From positions 1-64,000 of the forward strand of contig NZ_PQCC01000001.1 in assembly GCF_002964785.1 (NCBI RefSeq): a stretch of 64,000 nucleotides of DNA, written 5' to 3'. The translations under genes were made by a program, and so were the position numbers. The notes beneath the pieces were generated by a model, which saw nothing but the letters and a program-made list of their open reading frames with translations, was not told the DNA's origin and searched no databases. Below, one piece after another: positions 44,142 to 53,343 of this stretch (positions are counted from its first letter, which is position 1; every line of letters begins with the position of its first letter). Origin of the DNA: Pseudoalteromonas sp. T1lg48. Lineage in GTDB: Bacteria > Pseudomonadota > Gammaproteobacteria > Enterobacterales > Alteromonadaceae.

Positions 44142-44402
44142 CTAGTCTTGAGGCGACAGGTCGCCGTGCAAAAACTTACAAACAAAGATGGCCTTGCCAA
44201 ATTGCTCGTATGAACGCTTGATCTCGGCGCTCAGTACCGCCATCACGGTATCATAGTCACCAAAAACCTGGGTTGAGAGCGTATTGGTGATCACCTTTAG
44301 CTCCTTGTGCTCATTGAGGCGATCGATAAAATCTTTAATAAAGGGAATATAGTCTTGATGCAGCGGGTACTTACTGATTTCAACGGTCAGTTTCATGGTC
44401 AT
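44142..44402 (-). CDS. YkoF-like thiamine/HMP-binding domain protein
   Basis: An 86-residue protein with the ferredoxin-like fold expected of the thiamine-binding YkoF/MTH1187 family: MKLTVEISKYPL at the start, then FIDRLN-HKELKVITNTLSTQVFGDYDTVMAVL and FGKAIFVCKFLHGDL. Members bind thiamine or hydroxymethylpyrimidine. It is the first gene of an operon with the PnuC-like transporter and a kinase, 28 bases upstream of pnuC. The start could be the ATG at 44402 or two codons later at 44396; neither has a clear ribosome-binding site. No TPP riboswitch was seen upstream. Confidence 0.75.
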   Translation of the reverse strand: MTMKLTVEISKYPLHQDYIPFIKDFIDRLNEHKELKVITNTLSTQVFGDYDTVMAVLSAEIKRSYEQFGKAIFVCKFLHGDLSPQD

Positions 44403-44514
44403 GTCACTAGTAATAAAGAATGCCGTTATTGTAACCTGAACCCGGGCGTTGCCAAAATTTCGCCGTGAATTTTAACCTACTCGCCCTCTTTCTCACTCAT
44501 TTAGCCACTGAAAA

Positions 44515-44543
44515 ACAAAAAAAGCCCCTAAAAAGGGGCTTTA
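44515..44543 (-). terminator. Terminator of the S8 protease gene
   Basis: On the minus strand AAAGCCCC-TTTTT-AGGGGCTTT is followed by seven T, about 40 bases after the stop codon. Confidence 0.85.
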
Positions 44544-44582
44544 TCTTGCTGTGAAAACACAGCTAACTGAGAGACAATTTCT

Positions 44583-47500
44583 TTAGCCGCGAGCTCGACG
44601 TGCGCCGAACAGGGCCAGTAGTGACATCAGCATAAAGATGCCGGTGCTACCGCCAGAAGATTTCTTAACCTCAGGCTCTGGTGTCACAGTCACAGGGTAC
44701 TCACAGCTGCCGTCATCGGTATCGGCACTTTCGTCATAGTTGGTCGCTGTCGCATCAGTACAGCCATATACAGGCTCTGGCTCAGGCTCTGGCTCTGGAT
44801 ACTGACAACTACCATCATCGGTGTTGGCATTGGCATCGTAGTTGGTTGCTGTAGCATCAGTACAACCATATTCGATGCCATCGGATGCAACGCTTAACAG
44901 GAATGTCTGTGCTACGCTGTCATTGATGTTTGCCTTATCACGCACGGTTACCGTTACTTCTGTGTCACCGTGGAAGTTCGCATTCGGGATAAGGTTAAAC
45001 GACATGCCATCGATTTCAGCGCTGATGTTATCGCCGCTCACCAAGAGTTCGTTTGGTGATTGGTCCGCATCAAGTACCACCACTTCGATACCATCGATAC
45101 GGCCGTTTTCTTCTACTGCCATATCATCAAGGGCTGACATTTTCAGGTTACCTTTAACGCCAATGGTATGAGTTAAGGTTTTCGCTTCGCCACCGAGCTC
45201 ATAGGCCAAGGTGATATCTTTATCGGTTCCTGCCGACTCTGGATTGATGGTTGCTTTGAAAGAGAATTCAACTTCACTTTGCTCAGGACCCACATAGTCG
45301 AAACAGATCACCAGGTCGTCTTTAAGCACCTTACCTAGGTCATTGTAACCAACAAAATTGTACAGAGCACCCTCTTTAAACCCAGCGCGTGTTGAGTAAG
45401 TACTGTCACCGCCTTCGATGAAGATAGCACCCTCATCAACATTGGCGCCAAGGTTGTCATAGGCGTAAATAACCTCGAACTTATCTTTATGGTCATCAAT
45501 ACCGCTGCGCAGGATCACCTCATAGTCATAGGTTTCACCGGTACGCTTGTCGGTTACGTTATCGAATTCCATAAACAACAGGTCACCTAGGTCAGGACGC
45601 TCTTCGGCATACTGTGACGCAATGGTTAGACCGGTAGGGTCGTAAGGGTCGCGCTTGTTAGCGATTTCGAACGAACCACGCCAGAATGGAGCCAGGGCTT
45701 CAACTAAGAAACCAGGACCACGGTGTTGGCTCATCATCCACCACAGCGGTGTAAACTGCATGGCACCGGTTGGGTGTAAACGCACTTCGTTGTTGTTAGG
45801 CTGGTTGTAAACTTCGAACTTCGCGCCTTGCTTATAGAACAACCAATCAATTGGTACATCAAAGTACACGTTAGATCCACCTTCATACCAAGGTGTCACA
45901 GGCTGTAGACGGAACTCGCCCTGAAGGTCGATGTAACCACCGGTAGAGAACTCGTCGATCATCGGTGTCTTACAGCTGGCATCGGTAATGTTATTAGTCA
46001 CTTTGTAGTCACGCTTAACATTACGAGTCGCCTGCTGAGTGCCCGCGATAGTCAACTTATTACCTTCAACCTTAATCATCTCGGCAACTTGCTCGTTGTT
46101 CGAGGTCATGGTTTCTTCCCACAGCTGCATGCCTTCAGGAATAGTCAACTCAAAGTTGTAATCACGCTCTTGAGACTCGTAGTTAGCCTTCAGTTTCACG
46201 TTTACATCAACCACATCCATGGCACGAGCGGCATCCTGACTCACATTTAAGGTCAGTGCTTCACTGTCGTGGTTAAAGTTCAAAGAGGTAAAGCCCAGTG
46301 TGCCTTCGGCACCCGGTGCGTTGCCTAAGGCAAAACCGCCGTAGTACACATCACCCATTTGTGATTCAGGTAGATCCCAGTTAATGGCGATTTCATAGTT
46401 GCCGTTGCCACTGTGTTGCTCTGGCGCAGACACATCAAAGCCACCATTGTATTCATTGCCGATTACTGCATAGTGCGTTTTGGTGCGATATTCATAATCA
46501 CGCGGCGCAGCTAAAGCAGCAGTAGCAAACCAGTACTGGCCTGGCTCAGGGTCAATAATGTTACAGTAGTTGTCTTCAACACTGCTTGATGAATAACAGA
46601 TCATTTCCGCATTAAGCGCCTTGATCAGGGCTTGCGGATCTTCTGCAATCTCTTCATCGCTGACCATGAAAGAACCGCTGTTGTTGGCATCAAAACCAAC
46701 GATTAGGTGGGCTTTCTTGGTCTGCCAGCGTGGCTCGATAACATCACCTAAGTTTGATGTTTGCTCCGTAGAGGCCACCTTTACCATTAAGCGTTTAGTG
46801 CCTTCAGGAACGGTAATTGACTGAACGTCCCAAGCACGCTCAACACGATCCTTAGTCACATAAGGGCCAACACCGATTACGTCTGCTTCAATGGTAGTCG
46901 GCTTAACCAAACCATAATAGGTTGGTGTCAGCTGGCTGTAGCTGTCGGTGTTAACAACAATAGACTCAGAAGCCTTATTGCGGGCCATATCGATATCCAC
47001 GGCTTGCGGCAACTCATCCAAGGTGTTTTTTGCTACCAAGGTGAAGTGTGCATCCGGCGAGTGGCCATCAACATTGTTAAACACAACCTTGCCGTTAAAC
47101 CAGGTGTCTTTGTTTAGAGTATTTGCCCATGGCGCACCAGGCTCTTGTGGATCTATCTTGTGCTCGATGATGTTTGGCAACTTCATGGTTACCATCACGT
47201 CTTGAGTTTCACCGGCTTTCAGTGTGAAGCTGCTTGGTGATACTTCCACCTCAACGCCAGCGCTTTGGTCTTCACCTTGTACGCCCCAGCCGAAGCCGCT
47301 TGCCTGCCATGAGCCATCTTTAGTGGCTTTGACGGTACGCATCCATGAACATTCAAGCTCACAGTCTTGATTAACCAAAGATGGTAGGTTTAACCATTCA
47401 ACCAAACCGCCATTGCGCGGGTTAGCCTCTTGGTAGTTCTCAATGGTTTCGTCCATCACCAGACCGGCATTAGCCGCCTGTGCCACGTCAATGGCACCGC

Positions 47501-49700
47501 CACCGGCCATAAAGTTGAAATAGGGGTCGAGAGTTACGTAACCATTAAAGATTTTCACCTTGTTGGCCGTCATCATCAATGCCGATTGGATCTCTGCCGG
47601 TGTCCATGTTGGGTGCATTTGCATCAACAAGGTCATCGCCCCAGTTACATGCGGAGTCGCCATTGAGGTACCGCTCATAAAGGTCCAATCCGATGCGGTC
47701 GGGTTGGCGGTAAACGGCTGATCATCGGCATTGGCCGCGTAAATATCAACGCCCGGAGCAGTTACATCCGGTACCAGGTTGTTAATATAACGACTTGGAC
47801 CCATTGAACTGAAAGTAGCCAGTTGATTGCCCTTCTCAGGGTCAAACTCGTAGGTATTAACCGGCTCACCTATGGTGGCGATCGCTTCGCCTACCGGGTT
47901 GGCGTTAACCCAGTTACGAATGGCAAAGCGGGCTTGAGAAGGCAGGTGGATCCCCGGAATAACATAGTTATCGGCCACCACATTATCGCCATAACTGATA
48001 TTTTGCAGGATAAAACCACCGGCACCACCGGCTGCTACGTTTTCGGCTTTCGCTACACGGGCAATGTCACCGCGCTCACAGACAACGATTTGATCTGAGG
48101 TGAAGGTACCCGCAGGGAAAGGTACATTACAGCTGGCCGCTGTGTAACTGTCGTTAGGGTTCGGGTCTGGGAAGTTTTCCGCCAACACCACGGGGCCTGT
48201 GATACCACCCGCGTAGCTTTTACCCGCATACTCGCCATTAAATGGTGCACGAGCACCCTGGAAGTTATTGATAACCTTGTCACCCAATGACATAACACGG
48301 TCATGCGTTGACGCACCTACGGTGGTTACCCAAGGTGAGGTATGGTCCGCGGAAAAATAATAAGGGCCCGAGTTACCGGCCGCAGCAGCAACCGAGATAC
48401 CCGCCTTACGAGCGCTTAAGAATGCCAGCTCCATGGGATCTTCCCAAGGGAAGGATTCACCGCCACCGATTGAGAAGTTAATCGTATCTACACCATCTGC
48501 AATGGCATCTTCAAAGGCAGATAGAATCGCAGATTCTGGACAACCGGCATACGGATCACCTGCACCGCCCGGCCAACATACCTGATAAGAGATGATATGG
48601 GCACGAGGCGCAACACCGCTGGTCTTATCGAAAGTGAACGGCAGATCGATACCATCGCTGGTCACTGAGCCATCGATAGTTTGCAGTGGTGTATCCACTA
48701 GCTCATTACCCGCAGTGGTGCTGGCAGTGTGAGAGCCGTGGCCATTGTAGTCTTCGCCGTTTTCTGGACGACGATTTTTATAACCAAAAATATAATCACT
48801 GTTAGCTACAGTGACCTCCGGATAAGAGCGCACACCGATTAACTTATCGTTACACAACTCAGGTGATTCAACACAATCACCGACAAAATTGCCTGCACCG
48901 AATGGGTTGGTTTTGGCGTATTCTTCGTCACTAGCGAAGGCAATGTGGTCGGTATTGATACCAGTATCAATAATACCCACAACCATGCCTTCACCCTTAA
49001 CGCTTAGCGATGAGGCCGGAACCTGACCCTGCCAGAGTTTATCGGCACCGATAAATTCTGGGCCACGGTCGGTACGCAGCTCGAAAATACGGTTTTCGGT
49101 AATACGCTTAACGCCACTTTGCTTGGCCAGCACCATGGCGTCTTCCTGTGTCATGGACACGATCATGGCGTTGTTAGCCAGCGTCAATTGCTGCTTCATT
49201 TCGATATTAGCGCCATTGGATTGTGCGCGGCTAAGTACCTTATTTTGCTGATCTTTCAAATAACGACGGTAGCTTTTCACCTCAGGTGAACGCACATTCA
49301 GCGTTGAGCGGCCCACCATGGTACGAGTGGTCGTCAGAGCCGTGGCCTCAAGACCTTGAATATCGCCTTGATAGTTAACCACGGCATCGTTTTGTAGCTG
49401 CACTATGTAGGTACGCTTGCCAGTCACCCCTTCTTTAGGTGTGAAGACATTTTTAGGCGAATTATCCTGATAATGTCTATTTAGCTGACCCACTGAACCA
49501 AATAAGGTTTGCGCTTCTTTTGACTCTTTGTAATTCGCTAGGTCTTCAGCGGTGAATACCGGGGTGTAAAAAGAGCCCGCAGGCGCTTTTTCAAAGCCCG
49601 GTTGTGCGGACGCAGCTCCCCCAGCCACGTACATAGCGGTTAGCATCGCAATGGTACTTTTGCGACCCAACCCCTTTAGATTTCTATTCTTGTTGGACAT
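44583..49700 (-). CDS. Very large secreted S8 subtilisin-family protease with GlyGly-CTERM
   Basis: A 1705-residue exported serine protease. The signal peptide covers about residues 1-34 (cleavage near ASA). An I9-type propeptide follows (YIVQLQNDAVV...). The catalytic triad is D245 (GIIDTGI), H321 (NGHGSHTAS) and S679 (MSGTSMATPH), with a PA-like insertion near 530-590 between His and Ser. A beta-sandwich and Cys-containing region follow. The tail has two GCTDATATNYDxxAxTDDGSC repeats separated by Pro-Glu repeats, then GGSTGIFMLMSLLALFGARRARG, the GlyGly-CTERM sorting signal processed by rhombosortase, usually after type II secretion. I chose ATG at 49700 with AAGGAAT upstream; the longer frame is unsupported. 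It is divergent from pdsR-pdsS. Confidence 0.9.
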   Translation of the reverse strand: MSNKNRNLKGLGRKSTIAMLTAMYVAGGAASAQPGFEKAPAGSFYTPVFTAEDLANYKESKEAQTLFGSVGQLNRHYQDNSPKNVFTPKEGVTGKRTYIVQLQNDAVVNYQGDIQGLEATALTTTRTMVGRSTLNVRSPEVKSYRRYLKDQQNKVLSRAQSNGANIEMKQQLTLANNAMIVSMTQEDAMVLAKQSGVKRITENRIFELRTDRGPEFIGADKLWQGQVPASSLSVKGEGMVVGIIDTGINTDHIAFASDEEYAKTNPFGAGNFVGDCVESPELCNDKLIGVRSYPEVTVANSDYIFGYKNRRPENGEDYNGHGSHTASTTAGNELVDTPLQTIDGSVTSDGIDLPFTFDKTSGVAPRAHIISYQVCWPGGAGDPYAGCPESAILSAFEDAIADGVDTINFSIGGGESFPWEDPMELAFLSARKAGISVAAAAGNSGPYYFSADHTSPWVTTVGASTHDRVMSLGDKVINNFQGARAPFNGEYAGKSYAGGITGPVVLAENFPDPNPNDSYTAASCNVPFPAGTFTSDQIVVCERGDIARVAKAENVAAGGAGGFILQNISYGDNVVADNYVIPGIHLPSQARFAIRNWVNANPVGEAIATIGEPVNTYEFDPEKGNQLATFSSMGPSRYINNLVPDVTAPGVDIYAANADDQPFTANPTASDWTFMSGTSMATPHVTGAMTLLMQMHPTWTPAEIQSALMMTANKVKIFNGYVTLDPYFNFMAGGGAIDVAQAANAGLVMDETIENYQEANPRNGGLVEWLNLPSLVNQDCELECSWMRTVKATKDGSWQASGFGWGVQGEDQSAGVEVEVSPSSFTLKAGETQDVMVTMKLPNIIEHKIDPQEPGAPWANTLNKDTWFNGKVVFNNVDGHSPDAHFTLVAKNTLDELPQAVDIDMARNKASESIVVNTDSYSQLTPTYYGLVKPTTIEADVIGVGPYVTKDRVERAWDVQSITVPEGTKRLMVKVASTEQTSNLGDVIEPRWQTKKAHLIVGFDANNSGSFMVSDEEIAEDPQALIKALNAEMICYSSSSVEDNYCNIIDPEPGQYWFATAALAAPRDYEYRTKTHYAVIGNEYNGGFDVSAPEQHSGNGNYEIAINWDLPESQMGDVYYGGFALGNAPGAEGTLGFTSLNFNHDSEALTLNVSQDAARAMDVVDVNVKLKANYESQERDYNFELTIPEGMQLWEETMTSNNEQVAEMIKVEGNKLTIAGTQQATRNVKRDYKVTNNITDASCKTPMIDEFSTGGYIDLQGEFRLQPVTPWYEGGSNVYFDVPIDWLFYKQGAKFEVYNQPNNNEVRLHPTGAMQFTPLWWMMSQHRGPGFLVEALAPFWRGSFEIANKRDPYDPTGLTIASQYAEERPDLGDLLFMEFDNVTDKRTGETYDYEVILRSGIDDHKDKFEVIYAYDNLGANVDEGAIFIEGGDSTYSTRAGFKEGALYNFVGYNDLGKVLKDDLVICFDYVGPEQSEVEFSFKATINPESAGTDKDITLAYELGGEAKTLTHTIGVKGNLKMSALDDMAVEENGRIDGIEVVVLDADQSPNELLVSGDNISAEIDGMSFNLIPNANFHGDTEVTVTVRDKANINDSVAQTFLLSVASDGIEYGCTDATATNYDANANTDDGSCQYPEPEPEPEPVYGCTDATATNYDESADTDDGSCEYPVTVTPEPEVKKSSGGSTGIFMLMSLLALFGARRARG

Positions 49701-49845
49701 GTTGTATTCCTTGATGAAAATTTTTCGCGCATGCTGCGCTAGCGCAGTAGGGTACGTTGCGCCGGACAAAGAAAACAATATGTAAACAGAGCCCCAAAAC
49801 ACCTAAGAACAAGTTATGAGCAAACCACCGCTCCACACCCCTTGT

Positions 49846-49874
49846 TATATAAGGCCAGAATGAATATGTACCAA
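49846..49874 (-). promoter_or_regulatory. Promoter of the S8 protease gene
   Basis: On the minus strand -35 TTGGTA (49869-49874), a 17-base spacer and -10 TATATA (49846-49851). The expected start near 49839 leaves a leader of about 139 bases before the ATG at 49700. The -35 lies inside the proximal operator copy. Confidence 0.55.
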
Positions 49875-49882
49875 AGTGTGCA
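49867..49882 (+). promoter_or_regulatory. Putative operator, S8 protease proximal copy
   Basis: TGTACCAAAGTGTGCA differs from the perfect cassette 2 copy TGTACAAAAGTGTACA at only two positions. It overlaps the -35 box of the S8 protease promoter. Confidence 0.6.
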
Positions 49883-49886
49883 TTAA

Positions 49887-49902
49887 GGTACCATTTTGTA
49901 CT
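49887..49902 (-). promoter_or_regulatory. Putative operator, S8 protease distal copy
   Basis: On the minus strand AGTACAAAATGGTACC, closest to the cassette 1 copy (AACACAAAATGGTACA). Its centre is 20 bases from that of the proximal copy, about two helical turns. Confidence 0.55.
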
Positions 49903-50077
49903 CATGCAGCTTATCGCAACAATAAATAAACTTTTGTAATAATAATGTAATCTTTACAGGTACAGATTTGGGGAATTATGATCAATTATGGCAATTGCCG
50001 CTTCGTTCATCACAGGGCTAGCAAATCAAGGTATAGTGTTAACAAAATCACCTTGTTAGCCCTAGATTATCGGGAAG
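49903..50077. other. Rest of the S8 protease-pdsR divergent intergenic region
   Basis: No gene. An imperfect hairpin (GGGCTAGCAA near 50023 pairing with TTGTTAGCCC near 50054-50063) lies just before the pdsR start, followed by GGGAAG directly next to the ATG. No clear pdsR promoter was found. Confidence 0.45.
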
Positions 50078-50767
50078 ATGAAACGAATAGCCATTATTGA
50101 AGACGAAGCCGCCATTCGCGACAACTATGTAGAGATGCTGCAAGGACAAGGCTATGAGGTCCAGGGTTTTGCAGACAGACCCAGTGCCGAGTTAGCGCTG
50201 AGCGAACGCTTGCCGGACCTAGCCATCGTCGATATAGGTTTGGGCAACGAAATCGACGGCGGCTTTCTGCTTTGTCAGAGCCTTCGCGCGCGCTCACAAA
50301 CCCTACCGATTATTTTTCTCACCGCCCGCGACAGTGAAATCGATACCGTGTGCGGGCTGCGCATGGGCGCCGATGATTATCTCACCAAAGACATCAGCAT
50401 GGCCCATTTGGCGGCACGCATCGGTGCTTTGTTTCGTCGCGTCGAAGCACAAGGCTCACCAAACGAGCAAGACGACACCCTGGTACAGGACAAGCTGGAA
50501 CTGAACCTCAATCGCTTACGTGCCAGCTGGCTGGGCCAGGCCGTGGATTTAACCGTCACCGAATTTTGGATGGTGCACTCCTTAGCCAAGCGCCCCGGTC
50601 ATGTAAAGAGCCGGGATGAGCTTATGAGCGACGCCAAAATTTACGTCGACGACAGCACCATCACCTCCCATGTAAAACGTATTCGCCGTAAATTTCAGGC
50701 GCTCGATGCCCAATTCGATTGCATCGACACCGTCTATGGCATGGGCTATCGCTGGGAAAGCAAATAA
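50078..50767 (+). CDS. pdsR: OmpR-family response regulator, PdsR-like
   Basis: A 229-residue response regulator of the proteobacterial dedicated sortase (Pds) system type. The receiver domain covers residues 1-120: acidic pocket IIEDE, phospho-acceptor D52 (LAIVDIGLG) and K105-type switch (LTKDIS). A winged-helix OmpR-type DNA-binding domain follows (about 135-228; LTVTEFWMVHSLAKRPGHVKSRDELM in parts, DSTITSHVKRIRRKF). The ribosome-binding site GGGAAG is unusually close to the ATG. It is divergent from the large S8 protease gene and directly followed by its histidine kinase. A sortase gene is not present in this window. Confidence 0.85.
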   Translation: MKRIAIIEDEAAIRDNYVEMLQGQGYEVQGFADRPSAELALSERLPDLAIVDIGLGNEIDGGFLLCQSLRARSQTLPIIFLTARDSEIDTVCGLRMGADDYLTKDISMAHLAARIGALFRRVEAQGSPNEQDDTLVQDKLELNLNRLRASWLGQAVDLTVTEFWMVHSLAKRPGHVKSRDELMSDAKIYVDDSTITSHVKRIRRKFQALDAQFDCIDTVYGMGYRWESK

Positions 50768-52900
50768 ATGGCACGTTTGGGTTTGGGACTACGCAGCAAG
50801 GTTGTTTTGCTGTCTTGCTTTTTACTGGTGCTGCCCTGGCTCGGCTATGAATATGTCTGGGAAATGGAAAAGTATCTGCGCAAGGGCCAGGAAAAAACCC
50901 TGGTCGGAACCACCCGAGCGCTGGCGACCGCCCTGCACGAGCGTCCGGCCCTGTTTGAAAATGCCAGTGAATTCACCGCCAAGGTGGAAAAGGGTCGCGA
51001 CCTTTACGCCTACCAAATCAATAATGCCATCCGTCTCGATGGTGAACTGGGCGACTGGGCGCCCTATCAAAGCCTGATGTGGCAATACCATGGGGCTTAC
51101 CTGCAATCCCCTAATCCAGAGCATGATGACAGCGACCTGTCCTTCGAGCACATGGTCGGCAAATATGGCCAACACCTATATGCGGTGTTTGCGGTGCAAG
51201 ATAACCAGGTTCGCCTGCGGCCGAAAAATGCCCTTAGCCTAGAACGTAACGACCATTTAAAAATCGCCATTAAATCGCCCGATGGTGAGCTGAAAAATTA
51301 CATAGTCGCAACCCGCGAGGATGGCTGGGTGAATGCCTTTAGCCTCCCCGAGCTGACTCCCTACAAGGATATTCAGGGTTATTTCCGCCAGACCGAACAA
51401 GGTTATAACATAGAACTGCGTATGCCGCTGTCCATGCTTGGCAACAAGCTCGGCTTTGCCATCAGCGACTGGGACGATGGCCAGCAACAGCGTCATTTAA
51501 TGGCGACCTCGAATATTGACGATGCCAATACCCTGGGCACGGTGCTGCTGCCCTCACCTGAGATAAAACGTATTATCAAGGGCATGGGCCACAGTGGCAG
51601 TCGCATCTGGGTGGTCGACAAACACCACAGGGTGCTGGCGCAGTCGGGTACCATTCAACATGCCGACGGAGTCTGGTCCAGCTCTTTACAAGAGCAAACT
51701 CAGGAGGGCATGTGGCAGCGCTTCGAACGGCGATTTTTGCACCCACTGTATTACCAAATCCTGACCAGGCCACCCAGTGAATTTCTTGATATTTTGCATG
51801 ATGTAGCGGCGCTGCAAGGCAGTCATATCGCCAGCGCCCTGCGCGGTGAGCCCGCCTCCAACTGGCGCCTGACGCCGGACAATAAAGCGGTGATCCTCTC
51901 CGCCGCCTACCCCATTTGGGGCAACGATCAGGTGTTGGGGGCGGTTATCGCAGAAGAAACCACCAATGGCGTGCGTACCTTACGCAACAAGGCGCTGGAG
52001 AAACTTTTTAACGTGATTATCGCGGTGATGTTGGTGGGCACCATCTCGCTATTTTTCTTTGCCTCTCGCATTTCCTCGCGCATTCGCCGCCTGCGCGACA
52101 GTGCCGAGCAAGCCATCGATGAACAGGGCCGAGTGCGCGCGCAACTAAGCGTGAGTAACGACAGCGACGAAATCGGCGACCTTTCACGTAGCTTCGCCAA
52201 TATAGTTAATCGCCTTGGCGGCTATACCCATTATTTGGAAAATATGTCGTCGCGGCTTTCCCACGAGCTACGTACTCCGGTGGCCGTGGTGCGCAGCTCG
52301 CTGGAAAATCTGCAGTTGATCGCCCATGAACCGCAGCAACAAAAATACCTTCTCCGCGCTCAGGAGGGGGTCGCCCGCCTGAATAAGCTGATCACCACCA
52401 TGAGCGAGGCCACCCGATTGGAACAAAGCATTAACACCTCGGCGCGAGAGCATTATGATCTGACCCAGGTGCTGCAAGGCTGCATGCAGGGCTACCAGTT
52501 GGCCTACCCACAGGCGCGCTTCGCTGTGGACATCACATCGGCATCGCTCCCGGTGCAAGGCGCCGCCGACTTTTTCGCGCAGTTGCTTGATAAGCTGATC
52601 AACAACGCCCTGGAATTTGCCGAGCCCGATAGCGAGATTGAGGTCACCTTGGCACAAGAGAACAATCAGGCCCAACTCAGCATTAGCAACCTGGGGCCGC
52701 AGCTGCCCAAGGACATAGGTGAACATATTTTCGATTCCATGGTCTCGGTGCGCGAGCAGGACAAGCAACAACAGCCACACCTGGGGTTGGGCCTGTACAT
52801 TGCTCGTCTGATTGTTGATTTTCATCATGGACAGATACGTGCCAGCAATCGCGAGGATGGTCGCGGCGTCACCCTACGCGTTGATATTCCCTTGTGCTGA
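50768..52900 (+). CDS. pdsS: Sensor histidine kinase, PdsS-like
   Basis: A 710-residue inner-membrane sensor kinase. An N-terminal helix (about 11-28) is followed by a large periplasmic part that starts with a CBM9-like fold (NNAIRLDGELGDWAPYQ near 80-96) and continues to about 415. A second helix lies near 417-437, then HAMP, then the dimerisation domain with H499 (SRLSHELRTPVAVV), then the ATPase domain (N box LINNALEFAEP near 612-622; GLGLYIAR near 675). The length and CBM9-like sensor match the PdsS type linked to dedicated sortases. Its ATG directly follows the pdsR stop, so the two are co-translated. Confidence 0.85.
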   Translation: MARLGLGLRSKVVLLSCFLLVLPWLGYEYVWEMEKYLRKGQEKTLVGTTRALATALHERPALFENASEFTAKVEKGRDLYAYQINNAIRLDGELGDWAPYQSLMWQYHGAYLQSPNPEHDDSDLSFEHMVGKYGQHLYAVFAVQDNQVRLRPKNALSLERNDHLKIAIKSPDGELKNYIVATREDGWVNAFSLPELTPYKDIQGYFRQTEQGYNIELRMPLSMLGNKLGFAISDWDDGQQQRHLMATSNIDDANTLGTVLLPSPEIKRIIKGMGHSGSRIWVVDKHHRVLAQSGTIQHADGVWSSSLQEQTQEGMWQRFERRFLHPLYYQILTRPPSEFLDILHDVAALQGSHIASALRGEPASNWRLTPDNKAVILSAAYPIWGNDQVLGAVIAEETTNGVRTLRNKALEKLFNVIIAVMLVGTISLFFFASRISSRIRRLRDSAEQAIDEQGRVRAQLSVSNDSDEIGDLSRSFANIVNRLGGYTHYLENMSSRLSHELRTPVAVVRSSLENLQLIAHEPQQQKYLLRAQEGVARLNKLITTMSEATRLEQSINTSAREHYDLTQVLQGCMQGYQLAYPQARFAVDITSASLPVQGAADFFAQLLDKLINNALEFAEPDSEIEVTLAQENNQAQLSISNLGPQLPKDIGEHIFDSMVSVREQDKQQQPHLGLGLYIARLIVDFHHGQIRASNREDGRGVTLRVDIPLC

Positions 52901-52967
52901 TTCAGAATCGATTAACCAAAGGGGGTGTAACCTTAGTGGTAAGTTAGTCATTACTCACGGATTGCAT

Positions 52968-53093
52968 ATGCAAGGCCAAGTCCTATTACCTGAAGAGCTT
53001 GAATATATTATGGCGCTGTTTCGCGAGCACGACAGCGGCACCGAGGAAGGTGGCTCGGCATCGATAAAGCTTGAATCTCAGGACGAGGCTTAA
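52968..53093 (+). CDS. Possible small protein of 41 residues
   Basis: A 41-codon reading frame, MQGQVLLPEELEYIMALF with an acidic Glu-rich tail. The ATG at 52968 has only weak upstream similarity to a ribosome-binding site (GGA). Acidic, soluble and without a signal. It lies between pdsS and the next small membrane protein gene on the same strand. The frame is not long enough to exclude chance. Confidence 0.35.
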   Translation: MQGQVLLPEELEYIMALFREHDSGTEEGGSASIKLESQDEA

Positions 53094-53130
53094 TTACAAT
53101 AACGCTCTTTATCCGCACGTGAAGTCGCTT

Positions 53131-53343
53131 GTGAAAAAACATCAGGCCAAAAAAGAGCTCGCCCTGCTGCCCATTTTATTTATCGCCATCGCCCTGTGCG
53201 TCGGCGGGCATTTCGTTTTACAGCCCAATTATCAAGATAGCAACCTGGTGGAATATGCACTGGCAGCCTTGCCGTTTGCATTGTTCGCCTTGGTGATCCT
53301 CGCCATCCGCATCGCTATCAAGCAAGAGCAAAGCGACGACTAA
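53131..53343 (+). CDS. Small membrane protein of unknown function
   Basis: A 70-residue protein with a basic start (KKHQAKKE), then two hydrophobic helices (about 11-30 and 43-62) and a charged C-terminus. The start is uncertain: GTG at 53131 (used here), GTG at 53119 or TTG at 53071; none has a strong ribosome-binding site. It touches the DUF1543 gene tail-to-tail. No family is recognised. Confidence 0.5.
   Translation: MKKHQAKKELALLPILFIAIALCVGGHFVLQPNYQDSNLVEYALAALPFALFALVILAIRIAIKQEQSDD

Noticed and set aside
44403..44582. TPP riboswitch before the YkoF-like operon
   Set aside because: The conserved CTGAGA and CCTGAT-type segments are absent on the minus strand, so none is claimed.
44583..44700. 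Sortase-type LPXTG signal on the S8 protease
   Set aside because: No LPXTG-like motif is present; the tail is a GlyGly-CTERM signal.
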